From a virus, in IMG/VR virus record IMGVR_UViG_3300031602_000021, positions 1 to 30,425 of that record: a stretch of DNA of 30,425 nucleotides, one strand, 5' to 3'. The position numbers and the translations under genes are program-made. Under the pieces are notes generated by a model, which did no database searches, was not told the origin of the DNA, and saw only the letters and a list, made by a program, of their open reading frames with translations. Shown one piece after another: positions 21,293-29,039 of this stretch (within the stretch, counting starts at the first letter, position 1; every line of letters starts with the position of its first letter).

Positions 21293-22945
21293 ATGATGGG
21301 TTTCAAATGGGCAAATGATGATTCACGGAAGTTTTTGAGCCGTGGATACATCGACGGTAATATGACCGTTGAAGAAAGAACAAGAAATATTGCACAGGCT
21401 GGGGAGAAATCTCTTGGCCTGGAAGGCACAGGATGGGCTGATAAGTTCTACGACTATATGAGTCGTGGCTTCTATTCGTTGTCTTCTCCTGTGTGGGCAA
21501 ACTATGCTACAAGTAAAGGACTACCAATCTCATGTAATGGGGTTAAGGTAGAGGACAACATGCCATCGATCCTAGCTAAGGTTGCAGAAGTTGGTATGCA
21601 GACTAAGATGGGTGCAGGCACATCTGCATACTTTGGTGCGCTACGTCACCGAGGTTCTCCTATTAAGAGTGGTGGTACAGCCGATGGTCCTGTACACTTT
21701 ATGAACCTATGGGAAACAACAGTTGATGTTGTGGCACAGGGTAATGTTCGTCGTGGATCCATGGCGGCATATCTTGATGTTGAATCTCCTGACATCATGG
21801 AGTTCCTAGATGCACGTGAAGAGGGATCCTCTATCATCAATCTAAGCCTTGGTGTTTGTATTGGTGATGAGTGGATGCAGTCTATGATCGACGGTGATCA
21901 GGACAAGCGTACTGTTTGGGCACGTATCCTACGCAAACGCCGTGAGAGTGGCTATCCTTATTTGTTCTTTAAAGATACGATTAATAATGCCGCACCAAAA
22001 GCATTGCGTGATCAGGGTATCAAGATTTGGGCATCTAACTTATGTTCAGAGATTGCACTACCATCTTCAGAAGATGAATCGTTTGTGTGCAACCTAGCAT
22101 CTATGAACGTACTGAAGTATGATGAGTGGAAAGAGACAGACGCTGTTGAGACCATGATTTGGTTCCTTGATGCTGTCATGGAAGAATATATTGAGAAGAC
22201 TGATGATGTTGCATTCATGGGTTCGTCTAACAAGTTTGCTCGACGTTGGAGAGCTTTGGGTCTAGGTCAACTTGGTTGGCATTCGTACCTACAGTCTAAG
22301 ATGATCCCATTTGAGTCGTTTGATGCACACATCCTGACTGTTGAGATCTCTAAGTTCATTCAAGACCGTTCTTGGGCGGCATCTAAAGAACTTGCTATTG
22401 AATATGGTGAACCAGAAGGTATGCTTGGTTATGGTATGCGCAACCTGACTACATGTGCAATTGCTCCGACAACAAGTTCGTCTTTCATCTTAGGTCAAGT
22501 GTCACCTTCTATCGAACCATTGGCTTCTAACTACTTCACCAAAGACTTGGCTAAAGGTAAGTTTACATACCGCAACCCATATCTTGATGATATTCTGACA
22601 AAGCATGGTAAGAATGATGATAAGACTTGGTTGGACATTCTGAAGCACGGTGGATCCGTACAACAACTAGACTTCTTGTCTGATGAAGAGAAAGCTGTCT
22701 TTAAGACATTTTCAGAGATTGCACCATTGGTCATTGTACAGCAAGCAGGTGCTCGACAGAAGTATATCGATCAGGCACAGAGCTTGAACATTCTGATCCA
22801 TCCCGATGTACCAGCAAAAGATGTCAATGCTTTGATTATCGAAGGTTGGAAGTTGGGCGTCAAGACGTTCTATTACCAACGATCAGCTAACCCAGCCCAG
22901 GAATTGGTACGAGATATCATGAACTGTGTGGCATGTGAGGCGTAA
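21293..22945 (+). CDS. nrdA: Ribonucleotide reductase class I, alpha subunit
   Basis: 550 aa catalytic subunit that reduces ribonucleotides. No N-terminal ATP-cone is present, so overall dATP control is probably lost. Key residues: C81 (LPISCNG), C251 and E253 (ASNLCSEI), C266 (FVCNLAS) and the C-terminal redox pair C545/C548 (NCVACEA). The ten-stranded barrel segments RGSMAAYLDVESPDIMEFLD and LGLGQLGWHSYLQ are typical. Start 21293 or 21296 (GAGG upstream); the frame upstream overlaps nrdB and is not used. Shorter than E. coli NrdA (761 aa), consistent with compact phage enzymes. Confidence 0.95.
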   Translation: MMGFKWANDDSRKFLSRGYIDGNMTVEERTRNIAQAGEKSLGLEGTGWADKFYDYMSRGFYSLSSPVWANYATSKGLPISCNGVKVEDNMPSILAKVAEVGMQTKMGAGTSAYFGALRHRGSPIKSGGTADGPVHFMNLWETTVDVVAQGNVRRGSMAAYLDVESPDIMEFLDAREEGSSIINLSLGVCIGDEWMQSMIDGDQDKRTVWARILRKRRESGYPYLFFKDTINNAAPKALRDQGIKIWASNLCSEIALPSSEDESFVCNLASMNVLKYDEWKETDAVETMIWFLDAVMEEYIEKTDDVAFMGSSNKFARRWRALGLGQLGWHSYLQSKMIPFESFDAHILTVEISKFIQDRSWAASKELAIEYGEPEGMLGYGMRNLTTCAIAPTTSSSFILGQVSPSIEPLASNYFTKDLAKGKFTYRNPYLDDILTKHGKNDDKTWLDILKHGGSVQQLDFLSDEEKAVFKTFSEIAPLVIVQQAGARQKYIDQAQSLNILIHPDVPAKDVNALIIEGWKLGVKTFYYQRSANPAQELVRDIMNCVACEA

Positions 22946-23095
22946 ATGGCGAAACCAATCAAACACGAATGTACGATCTGTGAAGAGGAAACTTTGATAG
23001 AAGTACTCTCAGGAGAAGTTCCTTGCCACTGTCCTATGTGTGGCTATCCAATCATTATGGAAGAAGAAGGATATGAAGAGTTAGAATATGACTAA
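22946..23095 (+). CDS. Short zinc-ribbon protein behind nrdA
   Basis: 49 aa, starting directly at the nrdA stop. Two cysteine pairs, ECTICEEE and CHCPMCG, form a likely zinc ribbon; the tail is very acidic (IIMEEEGYEELEYD). No glutaredoxin or thioredoxin is visible nearby, but the CxxC pairs here look metal-binding rather than redox. Probably cotranscribed with nrd; function unknown. Confidence 0.72.
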   Translation: MAKPIKHECTICEEETLIEVLSGEVPCHCPMCGYPIIMEEEGYEELEYD

Positions 23096-23121
23096 ATAAC
23101 ACCGTAATGAAAAGGTGAATT

Positions 23122-23562
23122 ATGTGGTTATTAGAAGATAAAGAATTTAAGCCCACCCCTGATGAGTTATCATCGTGGGTGGGTTTTGTGTATGAGATCC
23201 TTGATACCGCTAACGGTATGAAGTATATCGGCAAGAAGAACTTTTGGTCTACTAGGCGGTTGCCACCACTTAAGGGAAAGAACCGTAAACGTGTGATAGT
23301 AAAAGAATCCGACTGGATGGATTACTATGGATCCAACGAAGCAATCAAACAAATACTGACCGAACATAGTGGAGATCGTTTTAGACGTTCTATCGTGCGT
23401 TTGTGTGTCAGTAAGGGGGAAATGTCTTATATGGAAGCTAAAGAACAATTCGAGAAAAACGTACTTTTTGACCCTAATTATTACAATGAATTCATAGGGT
23501 TAAAGTGCCATTCAAAGCACGTTTCTCATTTAGCCCCGGAAATGATCAATGGTAGACGTTAA
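23122..23562 (+). CDS. GIY-YIG-like phage endonuclease
   Basis: 146 aa. The N-terminal WVGFVYEILDTANGMKYIGK resembles the GIY-YIG strand pair (here FVY...YIG), with K and R residues following (KNFWSTRR). The second half, SYMEAKEQFEKNVLFDPNYY and NEFIGLKCHSKH, is typical of phage Seg-like or putative GIY-YIG proteins. Such enzymes can be homing or repair nucleases. AAAGGTGA precedes the ATG. An intrinsic-terminator-like hairpin lies inside codons 11-22. Confidence 0.8.
   Translation: MWLLEDKEFKPTPDELSSWVGFVYEILDTANGMKYIGKKNFWSTRRLPPLKGKNRKRVIVKESDWMDYYGSNEAIKQILTEHSGDRFRRSIVRLCVSKGEMSYMEAKEQFEKNVLFDPNYYNEFIGLKCHSKHVSHLAPEMINGRR
23152..23187 (+). terminator. Terminator-like hairpin inside the start of the GIY-YIG gene
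   Basis: CCCACCC (23152-23158) pairs with GGGTGGG (23177-23183). After a C-T mismatch and a T-G pair, the helix continues with GATGA/TCATC and a GTTA loop, then TTTT (23184-23187). The whole element is coding sequence. It may terminate the nrd transcript or damp expression of the nuclease. Confidence 0.6.
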
Positions 23563-23779
23563 AATGGCTAACGAACTGCATTGGGCGGTCAAGGGTCACC
23601 TGATCCCCAAGCAAAATGACTTAGATCAGATCGAAAAGATCTATAACAGTTACCTTAAACGCATGTGGGGGAACCATGAATACTGTTATCGGCTCACAGG
23701 CTTTGATGTTGCTTGGTCTGATAGACTAGAAGAAGACGCCAAAGAGATCGCTAAGGTGGCACGTCTAGGTTACGATTAG
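23549..23779 (+). CDS. Small hypothetical protein
   Basis: 76 aa if started at 23549 (14-base overlap with the nuclease gene, GGAA upstream); an ATG at 23564 gives 71 aa. Helical, charged, Trp/Tyr-rich (MANELHWAVKGHL, YLKRMWGNHEYCYRLTGFD). No family recognised. A promoter follows its end. Confidence 0.7.
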   Translation: MVDVKMANELHWAVKGHLIPKQNDLDQIEKIYNSYLKRMWGNHEYCYRLTGFDVAWSDRLEEDAKEIAKVARLGYD

Positions 23780-23781
23780 TC

Positions 23782-23810
23782 TTGACACCCTATTTTCTAC
23801 ATGCTATATT
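23782..23810 (+). promoter_or_regulatory. Sigma70-type promoter with conserved leader (copy 2)
   Basis: TTGACA (23782-23787), 17 bases, TATATT (23805-23810). Bases 23806-23831 repeat the leader at 10486-10511 with one change and end in the AGGAG ribosome site. Confidence 0.87.
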
Positions 23811-23839
23811 AGTTGTGAAAGCAAATAGGAGTGATTCGA

Positions 23840-24067
23840 ATGGATACGCTAACGTTTAAAGACCAAGAGTTTGACGCAACTCATGGTGGACCTTTTGACA
23901 GAGGTATGATGGATTCCTACTATCGTCGGGGATGCAACCCACACAAGTACCCTAATGGTACTCATCAAAATCCACGTGTAGATAATTTGACTACCGAAGA
24001 GACCCATGAATACCATATGGGATTTGAATATAATGAAGAGAGTGGGGATTATAAAGAATGGGACTAA
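23840..24067 (+). CDS. Conserved phage hypothetical protein
   Basis: 75 aa, start at 23840 chosen because AGGAG (23827-23831) is eight bases ahead. YYRRGCNPHKYPNGTHQNPR followed by a Glu-rich part (TTEETHEYHMGFEYNEESGD) is a pattern I recognise from T4-like marine phages, without known function. Many Tyr, His and Asp/Glu residues. Overlaps the next gene by ten bases. Confidence 0.8.
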   Translation: MDTLTFKDQEFDATHGGPFDRGMMDSYYRRGCNPHKYPNGTHQNPRVDNLTTEETHEYHMGFEYNEESGDYKEWD

Positions 24068-24237
24068 AACAAAAAATGTTTGTGGCTACGTATAAGCTAT
24101 ATAATGACGTTACCGAGGAAGCTTACTTCTATACAGATGAGCAAGCTATGACTTGGGTTACCGAAGCTAATAGTACGAATCTGTTAGAGAGTTTCGTTAT
24201 TGATCACCGTGATGTGGGAATGGAAGAGTTCATATGA
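24058..24237 (+). CDS. Small hypothetical protein (59 aa)
   Basis: MGLKQKMFVATYKLYNDVTE..., acidic, with alternating strands (FVATYKLY, EEAYFYTD) and a helix, like a tiny alpha/beta domain. It starts inside the previous gene and ends with ATGA shared with the RNase H gene, so translation coupling on both sides supports it. An internal ATG at 24076 is an alternative start. Function unknown. Confidence 0.7.
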   Translation: MGLKQKMFVATYKLYNDVTEEAYFYTDEQAMTWVTEANSTNLLESFVIDHRDVGMEEFI

Positions 24238-25079
24238 TATTAATTGATTATAATGCTGTTGCGATTAGTACGTTTCTAGCCTCAAAGATGTTGCCTGATG
24301 AGGATTCGATGCGGCACATGATCCTTAACCAAATCCGCATATATCGTGGAAGGTTTCAACGAGAATATGGAGAGATCTGTGTTGTTGCTGATAATGGTAC
24401 GAATAACTTTCGTAGAGAGATCTTTCCACAATATAAGGCCAAGCGTAAGAAAACTCGTAATGAGAGCAAGGTCGATTGGAATGAGGTGTACCGTTGTTCA
24501 GATCTTGTTCGTGATGACATTCGTGACAACTTTCCATACAAGGTCATCCATCAAGAGGGCTGTGAAGCCGATGATGCGATTGCTCAGTTGTGTTACGAAA
24601 CTCAAGAGTTTGGCAAGCACGAGCCTGTCATGATCGTCTCAGGAGATAAAGACTTTTTGCAGTTGCAGACGATGAAGAACGTTAAGCAGTATTCGACGGT
24701 TACTAAAAAGTTCCTAGTGGAGCCAAATCCACGACTATTCCTAGCTGATCACATCCTCAAGGGAGACTCGTCTGATGGTGTGCCTAACGTACTGTCTGAT
24801 GATAATGTCTTTGTGGATGAGCGTAGGCAGAATACACTGACTGCCAAGAAGAAGGCAATGCTCATGGAAGATCCATCTGCATTGGGAGATGAAGTGCTTC
24901 GTAATATACATCGTAACAGAAAGTTGATCGACTTGAAGGAATGTCCAGAAGTTGTCAAACAAGATATTATAAATAACTACGATAGCCAAGATCCTACGGC
25001 AAATAACACCAAGGTTCTTAACTATCTCTTGACTAACAGATGTAGATTATTAATTGAAAGTGTAGGAGAGTTTATTTAA
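24234..25079 (+). CDS. rnh: T4-type RNase H, 5'-3' exonuclease (FEN family)
   Basis: 281 aa. Removes RNA primers from lagging-strand fragments. FEN-family acidic residues: D5 (LIDYNAV), VVADNGTNNFRREIFPQYKA, EGCEADDAIAQLCYE, MIVSGDKDFLQLQ, and the helix-hairpin region ILKGDSSDGVPNVLSDDNVF. All are close to T4 RNase H. It follows two small genes from the promoter at 23782 and is coupled to the next gene by TAATG. With the helicase at 1-789 it indicates a T4-style replisome. Confidence 0.93.
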   Translation: MILIDYNAVAISTFLASKMLPDEDSMRHMILNQIRIYRGRFQREYGEICVVADNGTNNFRREIFPQYKAKRKKTRNESKVDWNEVYRCSDLVRDDIRDNFPYKVIHQEGCEADDAIAQLCYETQEFGKHEPVMIVSGDKDFLQLQTMKNVKQYSTVTKKFLVEPNPRLFLADHILKGDSSDGVPNVLSDDNVFVDERRQNTLTAKKKAMLMEDPSALGDEVLRNIHRNRKLIDLKECPEVVKQDIINNYDSQDPTANNTKVLNYLLTNRCRLLIESVGEFI

Positions 25080-25504
25080 TGACACTAGTATATGAGGTGC
25101 TTGAAGACCTAGTCAAAGCATCAACTAAAGAGGATCGTGTCGAGATCCTTAAGAAGAACGAATCTTGGCCTTTAAAGGACATCATTCGAGGAACTATGGA
25201 CAGCACTATTGTGTGGAATTTGCCTGTGGGCGCACCACCATATACGCCCAACAAAAATGGTTCCGAACCATCCAACCTTCACCGACAGCACAAGAAGTTT
25301 GTTAACTTCATTAAAGGTGGTCCTGGGGACAACATGCCCCCCATCCGCAGAGAGAACTTGTTTGTAGAAATTCTGGAGTCAATTCATCCAGAAGACGCCA
25401 AGCACGTGATCAATATGGTTAATCAAAAACGTGCAGTAAAAGGTTTGACCCGCAAGGTAGTTTACGAAGCATTTCCTGGCTTACTCAGGGATGCATCTGG
25501 CTAA
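25079..25504 (+). CDS. Conserved T4-like phage protein (DUF6433-like)
   Basis: 141 aa. The strings VWNLPVGAPPYTPNKNGSEP, SIHPEDAKHVINMVNQK and GLTRKVVYEAFPGLL match a conserved family found next to RNase H or late genes in marine T4-like phages (DUF6433 from memory). No catalytic motif. Overlaps the RNase H stop by one base and ends 27 bases before a terminator. Confidence 0.85.
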   Translation: MTLVYEVLEDLVKASTKEDRVEILKKNESWPLKDIIRGTMDSTIVWNLPVGAPPYTPNKNGSEPSNLHRQHKKFVNFIKGGPGDNMPPIRRENLFVEILESIHPEDAKHVINMVNQKRAVKGLTRKVVYEAFPGLLRDASG

Positions 25505-25531
25505 TGAATATCCACCCATAACAACTATAAC

Positions 25532-25564
25532 AAAGGTCGTCTCACTCGTGGGTTGACCTTTTTT
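25532..25564 (+). terminator. Rho-independent terminator after the RNase H unit
   Basis: AAAGGTC (25532-25538) pairs with GACCTTT (25555-25561), 16-base loop, six T residues (25559-25564). Confidence 0.85.
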
Positions 25565-25586
25565 ACTTTAAGGAAAACTTACTAAT

Positions 25587-25760
25587 ATGATATCAGCACA
25601 AATTGAACGTCTCAAAAGAGACAGTCGTGAGCTTACAACATATGGAAAAAAACTAGAGAAGAAGGGTAGAACTGATCTAGTTCATAAGATCATGTTAAAG
25701 AAAAAGTTCATAGATCAACATATCGCAGATGTAGTATCGGAACACGCTAAGTTTAATTAG
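25587..25760 (+). CDS. Small basic helical protein (57 aa)
   Basis: MISAQIERLKRDSRELTTYG... to ...DVVSEHAKFN. Lys/Arg-rich and almost entirely helical, with no cysteine. AAGGA lies 13 bases ahead, a long spacing. It sits between the terminator and the next promoter, so it would depend on readthrough or an unseen promoter. Candidate nucleic-acid-binding protein; no family recognised. Confidence 0.65.
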   Translation: MISAQIERLKRDSRELTTYGKKLEKKGRTDLVHKIMLKKKFIDQHIADVVSEHAKFN

Positions 25761-25774
25761 GAAAAACGAATCGC

Positions 25775-25803
25775 TTGACACCTTTGCCTAACGTGTGTAT
25801 AAT
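25775..25803 (+). promoter_or_regulatory. Consensus sigma70 promoter of the phoH operon
   Basis: TTGACA (25775-25780), 17 bases, TATAAT (25798-25803): both boxes perfect, and a TGTG stretch precedes the -10. The predicted leader is about 70 bases long. Confidence 0.92.
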
Positions 25804-25878
25804 AAAGTAACATTGTTAAGCAAAGGTGGAGAGTACAACGTAGCTATATAAAAGCGTAACACATAATGGAAGCATAGC

Positions 25879-26112
25879 ATGCCAGTATATACAATACGAG
25901 ATACCAGTAGTGATGAAGAGTGGGACACAGTAATGTCTTGGTCTCAGCTTACAGAGTATCTATCTGAAAACCCCCTTTACACCCAAGTTTTATCTACACC
26001 CAAGATCCTATCTTCAGTTGGTGGTTCTATTGCCAAGACCTCTGATGGGTGGAAAGACTTGACTAAATCAATGCACAAACACGCAGGTCGAGAAAGCAAA
26101 ATGAAAATATGA
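25879..26112 (+). CDS. Conserved small phage protein before phoH
   Basis: 77 aa. MPVYTIRDTSSDEEWDTVMS, LTEYLSENPLYTQVLSTPKI and a Gly/Lys tail match a short protein in T4-like phages that resembles an FmdB-type domain without its cysteine zinc ribbon. It is the first gene after the perfect promoter, with a weak GGAAG as ribosome site. Overlaps phoH by four bases (ATGA). Confidence 0.8.
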   Translation: MPVYTIRDTSSDEEWDTVMSWSQLTEYLSENPLYTQVLSTPKILSSVGGSIAKTSDGWKDLTKSMHKHAGRESKMKI

Positions 26113-26804
26113 GCCGTAAACAGACTACCAAGAGCATGATCCTACGTTTGGATAATATGGCTGAATTTGAACCGATTACCGAAAACCAAGCATTGGCGTG
26201 TGAAGCATGGGAAGAGGGTGATAACCTTGTTCTGTCAGGATCTGCTGGTACAGGTAAAACGTTCCTAGCAATCTCTTTAGGTCTTGAAGAAGTGCTTGAC
26301 AAAGAGACAGAATATGATAAACTAACGGTAATCAGATCTATTGTTCCTACAAGGGATATTGGGTTTCTACCAGGAAATGAAGACGAAAAGAAGCAAGCCT
26401 ATGCCGCACCCTATTTGGGGATCCTGACTGAGTTGTTTCAAGACAACCAAGCATGGACGAAGTTACAAGCGGCTAACAGTGTTTCTTTTGAGAGTACGTC
26501 TTTTATTCGTGGTATCACACTAAACGACACAATCATTGTCGTTGACGAAATGCAGAACTTGACCTTTCACGAGCTAGATTCAGTTATCACTCGTATCGGC
26601 AACAACTGTAAGATTATCTTTTGCGGAGATTTTCATCAGTCGGATTTCCGCTTTGAGGACGAGAAGAATGGACTGCCCCCTTTCTTAAACCTATTGGAGC
26701 AGATGAAAGACTTCACGACTGTAAACTTTGATTGGAAAGACATTGTACGATCAGGGATTGTACGAGATTATATTATGACCAAGGAGATGAACGGAGTAAG
26801 GTAA
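26109..26804 (+). CDS. phoH: PhoH-like P-loop ATPase
   Basis: 231 aa. Walker A GSAGTGKTFL (about 48-57), PhoH-specific VIRSIVPTRDIGFLPGNEDE, Walker B IIVVDEMQNLT and GDFHQSDFR. PhoH proteins are common in marine phages. RNA helicase or ribonuclease-linked roles have been proposed, and the phosphate-starvation link from E. coli is not assured. It is coupled to the genes on both sides (ATGA and TAATG). Confidence 0.93.
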   Translation: MSRKQTTKSMILRLDNMAEFEPITENQALACEAWEEGDNLVLSGSAGTGKTFLAISLGLEEVLDKETEYDKLTVIRSIVPTRDIGFLPGNEDEKKQAYAAPYLGILTELFQDNQAWTKLQAANSVSFESTSFIRGITLNDTIIVVDEMQNLTFHELDSVITRIGNNCKIIFCGDFHQSDFRFEDEKNGLPPFLNLLEQMKDFTTVNFDWKDIVRSGIVRDYIMTKEMNGVR

Positions 26805-26962
26805 TGGCTAAATTCGCCAGATATGATCCAAGAAATAAGAAAATGGGACGAAACAAGGTTAAGGCTTTAGAGAAAGACCTTCGAATTAAGCCCACTGAAA
26901 AGAAAGTGAAGGATTTAGAGAATGAGAAAGTTCAACCACACGCCATTGGACTTAGGGTATGA
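26804..26962 (+). CDS. Small basic conserved phage protein (52 aa)
   Basis: MAKFARYDPRNKKMGRNKVK..., strongly basic. The FARYDPRNKK-GRNK pattern recurs just after phoH in T4-like marine phages. Starts on the phoH stop (TAATG) and overlaps the exonuclease gene by 41 bases. Probably nucleic-acid binding; function unknown. Confidence 0.75.
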   Translation: MAKFARYDPRNKKMGRNKVKALEKDLRIKPTEKKVKDLENEKVQPHAIGLRV

Positions 26963-27608
26963 AGACCTACTGGCAGAAACCAAGTCAACTGGTAGAACGT
27001 ATATCGATCCAGAAGGTAATCGATATCCTAGTATCACCACTGTATTATCAATCCTTAGCCGAGACTCGATTGCCGCATGGCGAAGAAAAGTAGGAGATGA
27101 GGAAGCCAATAAGGTTTCCCATCGGGCTTCCACACGAGGCACGGCAGTGCACGATATTGTGGAGAAGTACCTAGATAATGAAACTATCGATCCTACTAAA
27201 TATACACATGATGTGATACAAAGTTGGATGAACCTTATGCCCATCTTAGATGAGCGTATTGGTGACATCTTTATTCAAGAAGCTCCACTCTATTCTAAAC
27301 ACCTTGGTGTGGCAGGACGAGTTGACTGTATTGGATACTTTGATGGAGTACCTAGTATAATTGATTTCAAAACAAGTAAAAGACCTAAGAAACGTGAATG
27401 GGTAACAAGCTACTTTGCACAGGAAGCCGCATATGCTATTATGTGGGAAGAGCGTACAGGAATGCCCATCACAAACCTAGTAACAATAATGGATGTAGAT
27501 GGACATGAACCTGTTGTATATAAAGAGCACCGTGACACTTGGGTTCCCAAGTTACTTGAAACGGTTGATCTCTATTGGGCCGACAAAGCTAAAAACCCAC
27601 TCAGCTAA
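26922..27608 (+). CDS. RecB/Cas4-like PD-(D/E)XK exonuclease
   Basis: 228 aa. Nuclease core: HRASTRGTAVHDIVEKYL (motif I helix), HLGVAGRVDCIGYFDG (Asp of the core), SIIDFKTSKRPKK (D-x-K) and YFAQEAAYAIMWEE (the Q-x3-Y motif of the RecB family). Such phage enzymes process double-strand ends in recombination-dependent replication. Start 26922 lies inside the previous small gene. Preceded by phoH and RNase H units, so replication/repair context. Confidence 0.9.
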   Translation: MRKFNHTPLDLGYEDLLAETKSTGRTYIDPEGNRYPSITTVLSILSRDSIAAWRRKVGDEEANKVSHRASTRGTAVHDIVEKYLDNETIDPTKYTHDVIQSWMNLMPILDERIGDIFIQEAPLYSKHLGVAGRVDCIGYFDGVPSIIDFKTSKRPKKREWVTSYFAQEAAYAIMWEERTGMPITNLVTIMDVDGHEPVVYKEHRDTWVPKLLETVDLYWADKAKNPLS

Positions 27609-27704
27609 ACAGTGGGAACGTAAGCGTAATGGGAAGATGAACTACTCGTTTGTCTTCTCTAAATTTTATTCTATCAACAACTGGACTGATTGGAAGCTAC
27701 GAAA

Positions 27705-27941
27705 ATGAACATCTTCTCCATCTTGAACCTACGCTCAGAATTTGACGATATTATGTTTAAGAACAAAAAGTCATTTAAAAGTGATATAGATAGTTTAACA
27801 GCTTTTGTAAAACAGTCTACTCGTAAGACGAGAGCCTGTGACATTGCTAAAGCTATTATAGGAGAGGCCAATGCCAATAGCAGAAAAACCGAATTCGTTC
27901 GGCGTAACCCCAAAGGTGCTGTGTGTCGACTCAGATCTTAA
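27705..27941 (+). CDS. Small hypothetical protein
   Basis: 78 aa, start 27705 with GGAAG upstream (MNIFSILNLRSEFDDIMFKN). Mixed, basic C terminus. The last 71 bases overlap the following membrane-protein gene in another frame. About 95 bases before it (27609-27704) show only a short open frame of 23 codons and are treated as spacer. Function unknown. Confidence 0.68.
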   Translation: MNIFSILNLRSEFDDIMFKNKKSFKSDIDSLTAFVKQSTRKTRACDIAKAIIGEANANSRKTEFVRRNPKGAVCRLRS

Positions 27942-28239
27942 TAGTGCTGATAGTAATAATGACGGTGTCATTACTGATGCAGAAATAGCACGACAAGAGC
28001 GTCTAATCCGTCTTGAGAACGAAGACAAGAAGGAAGACGCCCAAAGAGCCATGGCATGGTTCTGTCTCGTGGGAATGTTGGGCTATCCATTTGCGGTTAT
28101 CCTAGCAGTTGTGTTTGGAGTAGACAGTGCCGCCAAGATCCTTGGTGATATGGCTGGTGTGTACTTCATTGCAGTTGCAGGAATAATTGCGGCATTCTTT
28201 GGTGCCGCCGCTATCAAGTCTAATGCCGCCAAGAAGTAA
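27871..28239 (+). CDS. EF-hand membrane protein with KPNSFGVTP motif
   Basis: 122 aa. N terminus MPIAEKPNSFGVTP (motif residues 6-14), then an EF-hand loop DSNNDGVITDAEI (D, N, D, G, I, E at the expected places), a charged helix (RLIRLENEDKKEDAQ), and two C-terminal membrane helices (WFCLVGMLGYPFAVILAVVF and VYFIAVAGIIAAFFGAAAI). This arrangement is conserved in T4-like marine phages, where it is left unnamed or called a membrane protein; holin is possible. GGAGAGG is a good ribosome site. The motif also ends the protein at 4643-4993. Confidence 0.83.
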   Translation: MPIAEKPNSFGVTPKVLCVDSDLNSADSNNDGVITDAEIARQERLIRLENEDKKEDAQRAMAWFCLVGMLGYPFAVILAVVFGVDSAAKILGDMAGVYFIAVAGIIAAFFGAAAIKSNAAKK

Positions 28240-28253
28240 TATGAAAGTTTGTT

Positions 28254-29039
28254 ATGAAAAGATTGATCTATCAAGTATATGTTGGGCAATCGTCTAACCT
28301 ATACAATTGGTGTACCGAGAGTGTAAAGGCATATGCCGATAGCATTAACGCTGATTATGTTCTACTGACATCACCTAAACTGTTTATCAAACCAGACCCC
28401 TTTACTACTAACCGTAGTGAGGGTGCTTCTCGTTTGGGATATCTGCCCATCTTTGAGAAAGAGAATGCCTTTGAGTATTTCCCTGAGTATGATCAGATCG
28501 CTATCATCGACAGTGACATCTACATTCGTGAGAACTCCCCTAATGTGTTTGACGAGTTAGATGATCATGACTTTGGTGGTGTCTATGAACGTGAGATGCC
28601 TGTAACTCCTCAATACGCTAATAAGATTCGTAACTATTCTAGAATGCAGTATGGTTCTCTTGACGGTCAGTCTGGTATGGACTTCGACTTCAATCACCCT
28701 AATGGTGGTGCGTTTATGAACATGGGTATGATGGTTATGAATAAATCGTTCTCAAAACAATTAAATGGTATGTCACCCAAAGAGTGGATCACCCAACCTA
28801 TGTTTAAAGCATTCGTTGATGGTAAGGGCACATGGAAATGGTCTACGGATCAGACGTTACTCAACACATTCATTAATATGACTGGTATGAAGGTAAAGCA
28901 TTTAGACTATAAGTTTAATGCGTTGTACACTGCTATTCCCAATGAACTTCTGAAAGACGCACACTTCATTCACTTCTTCCTTAAGGATAAACTACCTGCT
29001 AGAGGCGAGAACGTAGAGGAGTTGAAGAAAATTGTCTAA
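28254..29039 (+). CDS. Glycosyltransferase-like protein 1
   Basis: 261 aa. Rossmann-type N terminus (MKRLIYQVYVGQSSNLYNWC) and a D-x-D motif in IAIIDSDIYIRE, as in family 8 or related A-fold glycosyltransferases, followed by NPNGGAFMNMGMMVMNKSF and a C-terminal HFIHFFLKDK. It would transfer a sugar from a nucleotide donor to a phage or host acceptor that cannot be named here. Overlaps the next, related gene by eight bases. Confidence 0.8.
   Translation: MKRLIYQVYVGQSSNLYNWCTESVKAYADSINADYVLLTSPKLFIKPDPFTTNRSEGASRLGYLPIFEKENAFEYFPEYDQIAIIDSDIYIRENSPNVFDELDDHDFGGVYEREMPVTPQYANKIRNYSRMQYGSLDGQSGMDFDFNHPNGGAFMNMGMMVMNKSFSKQLNGMSPKEWITQPMFKAFVDGKGTWKWSTDQTLLNTFINMTGMKVKHLDYKFNALYTAIPNELLKDAHFIHFFLKDKLPARGENVEELKKIV

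Noticed and set aside
24968-24975. TATAAATA inside the RNase H gene
   Set aside because: Coding Ile-Ile-Asn codons produce it; about 100 bases before the next gene and unsupported by a ribosome-site context.
27499-27708. 69-codon + frame across the gap after the exonuclease gene
   Set aside because: Mostly inside the exonuclease gene; only 23 codons after the first ATG fall in the gap, too little to call.
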